A stretch of DNA of 5,408 bases. Source: an uncultured Hyphomonadaceae bacterium. Its GTDB lineage: Bacteria; Pseudomonadota; Alphaproteobacteria; Caulobacterales; Hyphomonadaceae. This document shows positions 1 to 5,175 of this stretch, one piece after another (the stretch's first letter is position 1; each line of letters begins with the position of its first letter). The notes beneath the pieces were generated by a model. It did not search any database. It was not told where the DNA came from and was given only the letters and a program-made list of their open reading frames with translations. The stretch is from the NCBI GenBank assembly GCA_938049795.1, contig CALLCD010000220.1, forward strand, positions 1 through 5,408, read 5' to 3'. A program made the position numbers and the translations under genes.

Positions 1-537
1 CGTGCCGATGCCGTCCGCTTCTTTGTCCAATTGGGCGCGGATCGTGGCCGGGATCGAGCCGAGCATGAGATCGTCGCCCACGTCCAGTCCGAAGACTTCC
101 AGTGTGGATGCGCTGGCGGCGATGCCCCAACGGTCATTCTCAAAAGCAAGCGCCTCATCAAGCGTGGCTGCGCCGCCGCTGAGCTCTGGCGTGCCGATCA
201 GAGGGTGGCGGCTATCAACGGCGCGGACATCGACTTGTTGGCGGGTCTCGCCTGCCTCGCCCATCACGTTGATGGTGATGTTCTCGGACATCTCGCCGCG
301 TGCGCGCATCCATGCGAGTTCATCGGGACTGGCGCGGCGCTGGGAAGCAGCAAACAAAGCGTCCCCGCCGAGCAAAGTCCGTGCTTCTGACGCCAGCCCT
401 TTGCTGAAGCCGGATGTGACCGAGCCCGCCGCGGCGATGGCGAAAATGCCGAGCGCGATGCAGGCGATATAGATCCAGAAGCCGGATAGCCCGCCCGCCA
501 GCTCCCGCATGGCAATCTTCCAAGACAGCCGGTTCAT
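1..537 (-). CDS. ybbP: FtsX-type ABC exporter permease YbbP, N-terminal 179 residues (partial)
   Basis: Reading the minus strand from the ATG at 537 gives an unbroken frame to the window edge, 179 residues, so the C-terminal part lies outside. Members of this permease family (COG3127; E. coli YbbP is about 800 residues) form an inner-membrane complex with the YbbA ATPase, with large periplasmic domains. Seen here: a short cytoplasmic start with KIAMREL (7-13), one hydrophobic segment at about 20-40, then a soluble stretch with RTLLGGDA (53-60) and VDVRAVDSRHPLIG (102-115), both typical of the first periplasmic domain. The start codon overlaps the ybbA stop as ATGA, so the genes are very likely translationally coupled. 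The substrate is unknown; COG names link the pair to lysophospholipase L1 because of the neighbouring tesA. The family call is firm; the transport role is by homology. Confidence 0.88.
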   Translation of the reverse strand, partial: MNRLSWKIAMRELAGGLSGFWIYIACIALGIFAIAAAGSVTSGFSKGLASEARTLLGGDALFAASQRRASPDELAWMRARGEMSENITINVMGEAGETRQQVDVRAVDSRHPLIGTPELSGGAATLDEALAFENDRWGIAASASTLEVFGLDVGDDLMLGSIPATIRAQLDKEADGIGT

Positions 538-1199
538 GTCAGCTTGCCATCGCGCATTTCGACCATACGGTCCGTGCGGGCGGCCAGATCGCGGTCATGG
601 GTGACAAGAATGAGGCTCGCCCCACGCGCTTCGGCAATGCGGAACAAGAGGTCGGCCACGCTGGCCCCGGTTGAGCTGTCGAGATTGCCGGTGGGCTCAT
701 CGGCAAAGACCAGTTCGGGATCACAGGCGAGCGCCCGCGCGACGGCGACGCGTTGACGTTCTCCGCCTGAAAGCTGGCCGGGATAATGGTCGGTGCGATC
801 TGACAGTTCGACGGCTTCGAGCGCGTCCCGGGCGCGGGTGTCCGCATCGGTCAGTCCTGCAATTTCGAGCGCGGCGCGGACATTATCGAGCGCGGTCATC
901 GTCGGCAAAAGGTGAAAGCTCTGGAACACCAGCGAGACACGCCCGCGTCTGAGCCGGGCGAGCTCGTTTTCTGATTTGCCAGTCATATCCGTGCCCAAAA
1001 GCTCGACCGTGCCGCTTGTGGCTGTTTCCAGTCCGGCGCCGACGGAGATTAGTGAGGATTTGCCGGAACCTGACGGGCCGACAATCGCAACCGATTCGCC
1101 CGCATGGCAGTCAAAGTCCACCCCGCGCAGAATATGCACAGGGCCGGAGCTTGCCGGAAGGGTGAGGGTGATGTCGCGCAGGCGGAGTTTTGAGGTCAA
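534..1199 (-). CDS. ybbA: ABC transporter ATPase YbbA (LolD/MacB-like)
   Basis: A 221-residue cytoplasmic ATPase, expected to power the YbbP permease. All nucleotide-binding motifs are present: Walker A GPSGSGKS (41-48), Q-loop Gln93 in VFQSF, signature LSGGERQR (143-150), Walker B LVFADE with catalytic Glu168, D-loop GNLD (171-174) and switch His201 in LVTHD. FADEPTGNLD and the length (E. coli YbbA is about 228) fit the LolD/YbbA/MacB exporter subfamily. The start is the weak point: the only reasonable in-frame start is TTG at 1199. Upstream in frame there is a stop (TAG) after ten codons, with only a CTG between, and no Met occurs before Walker A. Ribosome binding is weak (GAAAG). The gene's last 4 bases overlap ybbP. 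It is divergent from tesA, the usual arrangement for this pair. Confidence 0.93.
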   Translation of the reverse strand: MTSKLRLRDITLTLPASSGPVHILRGVDFDCHAGESVAIVGPSGSGKSSLISVGAGLETATSGTVELLGTDMTGKSENELARLRRGRVSLVFQSFHLLPTMTALDNVRAALEIAGLTDADTRARDALEAVELSDRTDHYPGQLSGGERQRVAVARALACDPELVFADEPTGNLDSSTGASVADLLFRIAEARGASLILVTHDRDLAARTDRMVEMRDGKLT

Positions 1200-1263
1200 T
1201 GGGCGGCTTTCATTCAGCGGGACTATTCTCTAGTGTCATACAGCAAGTTTGAGGATCGCAAGC
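1200..1263. promoter_or_regulatory. Divergent intergenic region between ybbA and tesA
   Basis: These 64 bases must carry the 5' signals for both the ybbA-ybbP unit (minus) and tesA (plus). No strong sigma-70 pair could be read. TATTCT at 1224-1229 is a possible -10 for tesA without a good -35. On the minus strand TATGAC lies 15 bases after TTGCGA, which is short and weak. On the minus strand a five-codon frame, MKAAH (1213-1196), ends with a TGA that overlaps the TTG start of ybbA. Confidence 0.4.
1251..1255 (+). promoter_or_regulatory. Ribosome binding site deciding the tesA start
   Basis: GAGGA lies 8 bases before the ATG at 1264. The in-frame TTG at 1249 has no such site and would put the GAGGA inside the gene, so the ATG is preferred. 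It also gives a clean lipoprotein signal with a short basic start. Confidence 0.75.
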
Positions 1264-1986
1264 ATGGTATCGAGATTTTTAGCGCCCCTCGCGGCTTTGT
1301 TACTCGGCTTGGCTCTCGTGGGATGCGCGCCCGAAGGTGAGGTGCCCAAGGTGGAGACCATTATAGAGCCGTCCGGCGAGGTAGAGCGGGTGGCGGCAAC
1401 TGGGGCGGAAACGCGCGTCGATGGCCCCGTCATTGTGTTTCTGGGCGACAGTTTAACGGCGGGGTTCGGTCTCGGTCCGGAGTTTGCCTTGCCAGAGCAG
1501 ATCGGCGCGCGCCTCGAAGCTGCCGGTGTTGCGGCCACGGTCATCAATGCCGGAGTTTCTGGAGACACGACGGGGGGCGGGCTTGCGCGATATGACTGGA
1601 GCGTGGCGTCGGCTGAGCCCAATCTTGTTTTCGTGGCGCTCGGGGCGAATGACTATCTTGGCGGCGGCTCACCTGAACAAGCGAAAGAGAATCTGCGCGC
1701 GATCCTGACGCGGATCAAGGAGGATGGTGCGCAGGCTGTGCTCGCCAGCGTCGAAGCGCGCTCGACGGGCATTGATGATCCGCGGGCCGAGGCGTTTAGC
1801 CGGATTTATCCCGAATTGGCCGCAGAGTTCGGTGTGCCGCATTTTATCGGGCTTTTGTCGAAAGTGCGTGGCCGGACGGATCTGCTTTTGCAGGATGGGC
1901 TGCATCCGACCGCCGAAGGGGTTGGCTTGATGGCCGATGATGTGGCGGCGTTTCTTGTGCCCGTGATCGCCCAATTGGAGCCCTAA
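1264..1986 (+). CDS. tesA: SGNH-family esterase/lysophospholipase L1 (TesA-like), predicted lipoprotein
   Basis: A 240-residue GDSL/SGNH hydrolase. Members cleave acyl esters or thioesters (thioesterase I/protease I/lysophospholipase L1 in E. coli). The four SGNH blocks are visible: GDSLTAGFG with nucleophile Ser63, NAGVSGDT with oxyanion Gly100, GAND with Asn129, and DGLHPT with Asp211 and His214. The N-terminus is a lipoprotein signal: MVSRF, a hydrophobic core, then the lipobox LVGC with Cys21. The next residue is Ala, not Asp, which by E. coli rules suggests outer-membrane sorting. About 35 acidic, low-complexity residues tether the catalytic domain. E. coli TesA is instead a soluble periplasmic protein of about 208 residues, so the tether is a difference. 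It is divergent from ybbA-ybbP, the usual tesA neighbours. The family is certain; the natural substrate is not. Confidence 0.92.
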   Translation: MVSRFLAPLAALLLGLALVGCAPEGEVPKVETIIEPSGEVERVAATGAETRVDGPVIVFLGDSLTAGFGLGPEFALPEQIGARLEAAGVAATVINAGVSGDTTGGGLARYDWSVASAEPNLVFVALGANDYLGGGSPEQAKENLRAILTRIKEDGAQAVLASVEARSTGIDDPRAEAFSRIYPELAAEFGVPHFIGLLSKVRGRTDLLLQDGLHPTAEGVGLMADDVAAFLVPVIAQLEP

Positions 1987-2013
1987 GTGCAGCACACGGC
2001 CCAAGTTGCGCCA

Positions 2014-2042
2014 TATTCATGGGTGATGTGGTACGCCATAAT
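2014..2042 (+). promoter_or_regulatory. Weak candidate promoter for the DUF3617 gene
   Basis: CATAAT at 2037-2042 matches five of six -10 positions; TATTCA at 2014-2019, 17 bases earlier, matches only three of six -35 positions. The start site would fall near 2049, just ahead of the GGAAGGG ribosome site. Readthrough from tesA, whose stop is 77 bases before the ATG with no clear terminator between, is an alternative. Confidence 0.3.
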
Positions 2043-2063
2043 GCTATTTTGGAAGGGTTTTCT

Positions 2064-2477
2064 ATGCGTTATCTCGGTCTGACTTTCGCTTGTCTCTGTC
2101 TTGCCAGTGCGGCCAGCGCACAAGTCTATTCGGTTGAACCGGGACTTTGGGAGTATGAGGGGACGGGTGTGTTTGCGGGAGCCGCTGAACCGGTTTCAGG
2201 AACGGAATGTGTGACGGAAAAGGACAATGAGTTTGATGTCGATGAACTCCTGTTCGGATTGGCAGGGCCGTCATGCGATTTCGATCATGCCAATGGTCGC
2301 GATTTCTCGTTGTCTTGTACGGGCGAATTCACGGCGTCCGCTTCCGGCACGCTGCGCGTGGAGCGACGACGGGTTGAGTTGGATACAAACGGCACAGTCA
2401 CTGTCGATGGCGGAGCAAATTTGCCGCTCTCCATACAATTTACAGCAAAACGCGTCAGTGCTTGTCCCGCACCTTAG
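2064..2477 (+). CDS. Secreted DUF3617-type protein of unknown function
   Basis: A 137-residue protein starting at the ATG at 2064, which has GGAAGGG (2051-2057) about 6 bases upstream. The in-frame ATG at 2019 would add 15 polar residues ahead of the signal peptide and has no ribosome site. Residues 1-19 form a Sec signal peptide ending ASA, with cleavage predicted before Gln20. The mature part opens with VEPGLWEYE, the hallmark start of DUF3617, and has four cysteines (49, 71, 85, 134). The spacing fits the family's two presumed disulfides in the periplasm. No catalytic residues are apparent. The family has no established function. The fold assignment rests on the PGLWE motif and cysteine layout, not on a search. 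The gene follows tesA on the same strand and ends inside the stop codon of the convergent decarboxylase. Confidence 0.83.
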   Translation: MRYLGLTFACLCLASAASAQVYSVEPGLWEYEGTGVFAGAAEPVSGTECVTEKDNEFDVDELLFGLAGPSCDFDHANGRDFSLSCTGEFTASASGTLRVERRRVELDTNGTVTVDGGANLPLSIQFTAKRVSACPAP

Positions 2478-3871
2478 GCGGTTTCCCTTGAGCGCGCTGC
2501 GTCTTTGAACAGGGCCGTATGCTCGGCGACAAATCTCTCCAGCGTGTCGAAGAAGGCCATAATGTCGGCTGTCTCATTGTTGGCATTGACCGTGACCATG
2601 CGGATGAAACGGTCTTGCCGGAAGGAGCCATAGCCGACCAGAAGTTCGGAATGCTCATACAGCAAAGTACAGATGTCTTCGGCCGGAATGCCCTTATAGT
2701 TGAAGCAGATCGCAACCGTGTCATCCATGCTGTAATCGGTGTAGTCGGGGTGTTCTCTGACATAGGCGCGCGCGGCGTCGGCCAGGTCGAACTGTTTGTC
2801 GACAATGCGCGCAAGGCCGTCCGTGCCGACGCTTTTCCAGAGCACCCAGAGCTTGAGCGCATCGTTTCGGCGTCCACACTGGATGGATGTTTTTCCGGGG
2901 TTAAACTCGTCTTCGTCGGTTTGGTAGAGATAGCTGGCATCATTGGAGAAGGAGTCGTGCAGATGCTTTTTGTCTTTGACGACGATGATCGAACAGCTGA
3001 GCGGTGTGCCGAGGGTTTTGTGGGCGTTGAGTGTAAATGAGTCGACGTTTTCGACGCCGTCGATCAGGTGCCTGTATTTGTCGCTTAGCAGCACAGAGCC
3101 GCCATAAGCGCCATCGACATGGAGCCATAGGCCAAACTCTTTCGCGATGTCCGCCGCCTTGGCCAGATCATCAAACGCGCCAAGGACGGTGGTGCCAGCG
3201 GTGCAATTGATCATGATCGGGTAAAGACCATTTGCGATGTCGTCTTTGATAGTGGTGCGCAGCGCCTCATTGTCCATACGGCCGTGTGCGTCGGTTACGA
3301 TCTTTCTGACATTGTCCCGCCCGATCCCTGAAAAGGCGGCGTTTTTCTGGATGCTGTAATGGCTTTCGGTGGAGGTGTAGACGGTCATTGTCTGGTCGAT
3401 GCCGCTAAATCGCGCGGTTTTGCTATAGGCGTCGCGCGCCATGACAAGCCCCATGAAATTCGTCATCGAACCGCCGGGCGCGAGTGTGCCGTCAGCATTG
3501 TGATCCCAGCCGATCATGTCGCACACTTCGCGCAATATAACTTTCTCGACGCCGATCTGCGGGCCGGCGGCTTTGTATGTGTACATGCTATTGTTGAGCA
3601 TAACGGAGAGGAGGTCGCCGAGAATGGCTTTGTCTTGACGCCCCCCAAAAAGCTGATTGAAGAAGGCAGGTGTTGCGGTGCGCGGAGAGGCGAAAACGAT
3701 CTCTTTCAGCGCGGTCTCTAGTTCGGCGGCGCTGATGCCGGTCTTTTGGAGTTTCAGATCAAGGCGGGCGTAGAGGTCGTTTGTCGGAATGTGTTTTGCG
3801 ACCGGGTTTTTGGCTTCGTCGGCCAACAGTTCATGGGCCAATCGGTTGAAGGTCTCCAGAATCTGTTCCAT
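2474..3871 (-). CDS. PLP-dependent group II decarboxylase (glutamate/cysteine-sulfinate type)
   Basis: A 465-residue fold-type I PLP enzyme expected to decarboxylate an acidic amino acid in the cytoplasm. Family marks in order: FFNQLFGG (70-77), the substrate-side loop of GAD/CSAD enzymes; TYKAAGPQI (about 99-107); APGGSMTN, the phosphate-binding area; ESHYSIQK with His171 stacking on PLP; TAGTTVLGAFD; LHVDGAYGG with Asp253 pairing to the pyridine nitrogen; and NAHK with Lys285 as Schiff-base lysine. QCGRRNDALKLW and FIRMVTVNANN complete the C-terminal domain. The pattern resembles animal GAD and CSAD more closely than E. coli GadA/B. Differences from those enzymes are NAHK for NPHK and VDGAYGG for VDAAWGG. 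Products could be GABA, hypotaurine or beta-alanine; the sequence cannot decide. The start at 3871 has a modest AAGAGA upstream. No transporter or pathway partner adjoins it. Confidence 0.9.
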   Translation of the reverse strand: MEQILETFNRLAHELLADEAKNPVAKHIPTNDLYARLDLKLQKTGISAAELETALKEIVFASPRTATPAFFNQLFGGRQDKAILGDLLSVMLNNSMYTYKAAGPQIGVEKVILREVCDMIGWDHNADGTLAPGGSMTNFMGLVMARDAYSKTARFSGIDQTMTVYTSTESHYSIQKNAAFSGIGRDNVRKIVTDAHGRMDNEALRTTIKDDIANGLYPIMINCTAGTTVLGAFDDLAKAADIAKEFGLWLHVDGAYGGSVLLSDKYRHLIDGVENVDSFTLNAHKTLGTPLSCSIIVVKDKKHLHDSFSNDASYLYQTDEDEFNPGKTSIQCGRRNDALKLWVLWKSVGTDGLARIVDKQFDLADAARAYVREHPDYTDYSMDDTVAICFNYKGIPAEDICTLLYEHSELLVGYGSFRQDRFIRMVTVNANNETADIMAFFDTLERFVAEHTALFKDAARSRETA

Positions 3872-4163
3872 TTTCTCTTGCCTTCACTCTGTTACAATTG
3901 CGCCGTGTGGATGCATCGGGAAGATGATCTAAAGGCGATATGTGACGTTTACTGTGAGGTTCACCGGCAAAAGTAAAGGTATGTCCTGAGATCGGCGCTC
4001 AAGGTCTTGTGATCAAAATTTCTTGTCTTCCGAATTTGAAAAGCGACGGAAACGGATAGCTTCGAGGCGCGCTATCACTTTAGCTATGGTTTGTTACCGA
4101 TGATCGCCTGATGTGTCGGCGGATTTGACGAGAGAGGCGATGTGACTAGCCCCGAGGAAAAAT
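3872..4163. other. 292-bp intergenic region between divergent decarboxylase and DUF4437-like genes
   Basis: It must hold the 5' regions of both flanking genes. No strong sigma-70 promoter was found: TTGAAA at 4036-4041 has no good partner, and TATGGT at 4085-4090 has no good -35. A 21-codon frame with codons for MHREDDLKAI at its start runs 3911-3976 without a convincing ribosome site. Several GCTAT/ATAGC pentamers cluster at 4055-4087. GAGGA at 4154-4158 serves the downstream gene. No tRNA or other RNA gene was recognised. Confidence 0.5.
4055..4087. repeat. Inverted repeat GATAGC-N10-GCTATC plus a third half-site
   Basis: GATAGC (4055-4060) and GCTATC (4071-4076) are perfect inverted copies with a 10-base spacer, and GCTAT recurs at 4083-4087 within TAGCTAT. 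The layout suits a dimeric regulator's operator about 80-110 bases before the DUF4437-like gene. The seven genes here include no regulator, so the binder is unknown. A chance match of this size is possible. Confidence 0.45.
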
Positions 4164-4634
4164 ATGATGCCAAAACCAAAAACCTATATTGCTCTTACCG
4201 CTCTCCTTGTCGCTGCCATTGCGATCCCAATTTATGGGCAGACATTTGGCGGCCAAGCCGGTCTTGTCGTTAAGGATCGGACGCTTCCCGAAGCGGAAAA
4301 GGTCTTCAGCCCCGCCTTTCCTGGCAATGATGCGGTGAAGTTTGCTGCTGCATTTGGTGACAGAAATACCGGCGCGCACGGGACGTTCGGTCAGTTTCCA
4401 GCCAATTTCGAAACGCCCGAACATACCCACACCCACGATTATCGAGCCATCGTGACCAAAGGGGTCATGACCAATCCTTTCGTTGGTGAGGTTGATCCCA
4501 AGGCGCTGCCGGTGGGGTCTTATTGGGAAGTGTCTGCGGGCAGTGTTCACACAACAGCCTGTATCTCGGACACGCCGTGCGAGTTTTTTATGTTTGGCGA
4601 GGCGTCGTTTGATTTTGTGGCGCACGAAGACTAG
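4164..4634 (+). CDS. Exported cupin-fold protein resembling DUF4437
   Basis: 156 residues from the ATG at 4164; a second in-frame ATG directly follows at 4167 and sits at better distance (8 against 5 bases) from GAGGA, so either may be used. Residues 1-25 form a signal peptide or anchor (basic KPK, hydrophobic core, likely cleavage after IYG), placing it in the periplasm. The rest is cupin-like. HTHTHDY (87-93) stands in for cupin motif 1 and lacks the usual Glu. GSYWEVSAGSVH (118-129) follows motif 2 spacing with His129. His87/89/91 and His129 could bind a metal. The phrases VMTNPF, GSYWEV, and ACISDTPC before FDFV recall DUF4437, a family related to ChrR-type cupins. Cys133 and Cys139 could form a disulfide. 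No reaction can be assigned. Confidence 0.78.
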   Translation: MMPKPKTYIALTALLVAAIAIPIYGQTFGGQAGLVVKDRTLPEAEKVFSPAFPGNDAVKFAAAFGDRNTGAHGTFGQFPANFETPEHTHTHDYRAIVTKGVMTNPFVGEVDPKALPVGSYWEVSAGSVHTTACISDTPCEFFMFGEASFDFVAHED

Positions 4635-4669
4635 GGCGCGTGCGGATCTGCCGGTTAAGGCGTGACAAT

Positions 4670-4706
4670 AAGACCAGCCTTGTTCTCCGGGGCGAGGCTT
4701 GATCTT
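4670..4706 (+). terminator. Imperfect hairpin after the DUF4437-like gene, possible weak terminator
   Basis: AAGACCAGCCT (4670-4680) pairs with AGGCTTGATCTT (4695-4706): ten base pairs, one C-A mismatch, a one-base bulge and a 14-base loop. It lies 36 bases past the stop at 4634. There is no U-run behind it (GGATTCTT follows), so it is not a standard intrinsic terminator. Its 3' arm contains the TTGATC that also looks like a -35. Confidence 0.35.
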
Positions 4707-4727
4707 GGATTCTTAAACACATATTTT
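4699..4727 (+). promoter_or_regulatory. Candidate promoter upstream of the DUF1971 gene
   Basis: TTGATC (4699-4704) and TATTTT (4722-4727) are 17 bases apart, each matching four of six sigma-70 consensus bases, in a locally AT-rich stretch. This would leave a leader of roughly 110 bases. A second possible -35, TTGACC (4770-4775), lies nearer the gene with TAGTCT (4791-4796) 15 bases on, which is short spacing. Confidence 0.4.
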
Positions 4728-4729
4728 GT

Positions 4730-4744
4730 CTATAACTATTATAG
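4730..4744. repeat. AT-rich palindrome CTATAA-CTA-TTATAG
   Basis: A perfect 6-bp inverted repeat with a 3-base spacer, lying just downstream of the candidate -10 at 4722-4727. It contains -10-like TATAAC on one strand and TATAGT on the other, so it could be an operator or part of a promoter on either strand. Confidence 0.45.
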
Positions 4745-4844
4745 CAAGATCTGAGATTCGGAATAGGTCTTGACCTTGGTCGTCCCAGCTAGTCTTTGAT
4801 CTTTGTGGGCGATGCGAGCAAAAGACGCGAAGAGGGAGAGTTAT

Positions 4845-5135
4845 ATGGACCGGAAATTGCCAGAGGGGGTCGCGCCATATGCCCGCACGCCGCTGTTTAC
4901 GACGCAAACCGTGCCTGACAGCTTAAAGAGCAAGCATGAGACCAAGGACGGCACTTATGGCCGGCTGGTCGTCGAACGCGGGGAGGTTAGCTATTTCCTC
5001 GAAGGCGACACGCAGCCGGTTGCGAAAATTACGCCGGATGCGGCATTTATCATTTTTCCACAAGAAACGCATTATGTTCAGCTTGCTGAAGATACGGCCT
5101 TCTATGTCGAGTTTTGCCGAGAAGAAAAAGCGTGA
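4845..5135 (+). CDS. Small DUF1971 cupin (YeaR/TehB N-terminal-like)
   Basis: A 96-residue cytoplasmic protein without signal peptide. The start at 4845 is fixed by AGGGAGAG (4833-4840); an in-frame ATG at 4803 would swallow that site. Family marks are LPEGVAPYARTPLFT (5-19), then VPDSLKSKHETKDGTYGRLVV with His31, a GEVSYFLEGD turn (46-55), FPQETHYVQL with His76 (71-80), and the closing FYVEF (86-90). This is nearly the whole of the DUF1971 beta-barrel, the same domain as E. coli YeaR, which is induced by nitrate and nitric oxide, and as the N-terminal part of some TehB proteins. The biochemical role is unknown. It probably shares a transcript with the gene 40 bases downstream, suggesting a job tied to low-oxygen or nitrogen-oxide respiration; that is inference. 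Confidence 0.87.
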   Translation: MDRKLPEGVAPYARTPLFTTQTVPDSLKSKHETKDGTYGRLVVERGEVSYFLEGDTQPVAKITPDAAFIIFPQETHYVQLAEDTAFYVEFCREEKA

Positions 5136-5175
5136 AGGTCTTTCGACGGATCGGGTTCAAGTTTAGGGTCATGCA

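Larger units (their letters stand above)
4699..4805 (+). repeat. Three direct copies of TTGAYCTTKG
   Basis: TTGATCTTGG (4699-4708), TTGACCTTGG (4770-4779) and TTGATCTTTG (4796-4805) are on the same strand in the gap before the DUF1971 gene. TTGAY is the left half of an FNR/FixK-type box. The middle copy continues TTGAC-CTTG-GTCGT, so eight of ten half-site bases match TTGAC-N4-GTCAA; the other two lack a right half. They may be sites for a regulator or simple repetition. Confidence 0.45.

Noticed and set aside
2..472. Plus-strand open frame of 156 codons
   Set aside because: Rich in Ser, Ala and Pro as expected of an antisense shadow; the minus-strand frame here encodes a recognisable YbbP permease start.
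1249..1263. TTG at 1249 as the tesA start
   Set aside because: No ribosome site ahead of it, while GAGGA is ideally placed for the ATG at 1264.
2019..2063. ATG at 2019 as the DUF3617 start
   Set aside because: It would place a polar stretch ahead of a clear signal peptide and has no ribosome site; GGAAGGG serves the ATG at 2064.
2519..3040. Plus-strand open frame of 173 codons
   Set aside because: It lies wholly antisense to the decarboxylase, whose motifs are all present, and it resembles no family I know; a GC-driven shadow frame.
4103..4141. ATCGCC / GGCGAT inverted pair as a hairpin or operator
   Set aside because: Only 6 bp with a 27-base loop, easily expected by chance.
4146..4625. 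Minus-strand open frame of 159 codons
   Set aside because: Antisense to the DUF4437-like gene, which has a ribosome site, signal peptide and cupin motifs; the minus frame has no family features.
4699..4712. Full FNR box at TTGATCTTGGATTC
   Set aside because: Only the left half matches TTGAT-N4-ATCAA; the right half GATTC does not, so it is reported only as a repeat copy.
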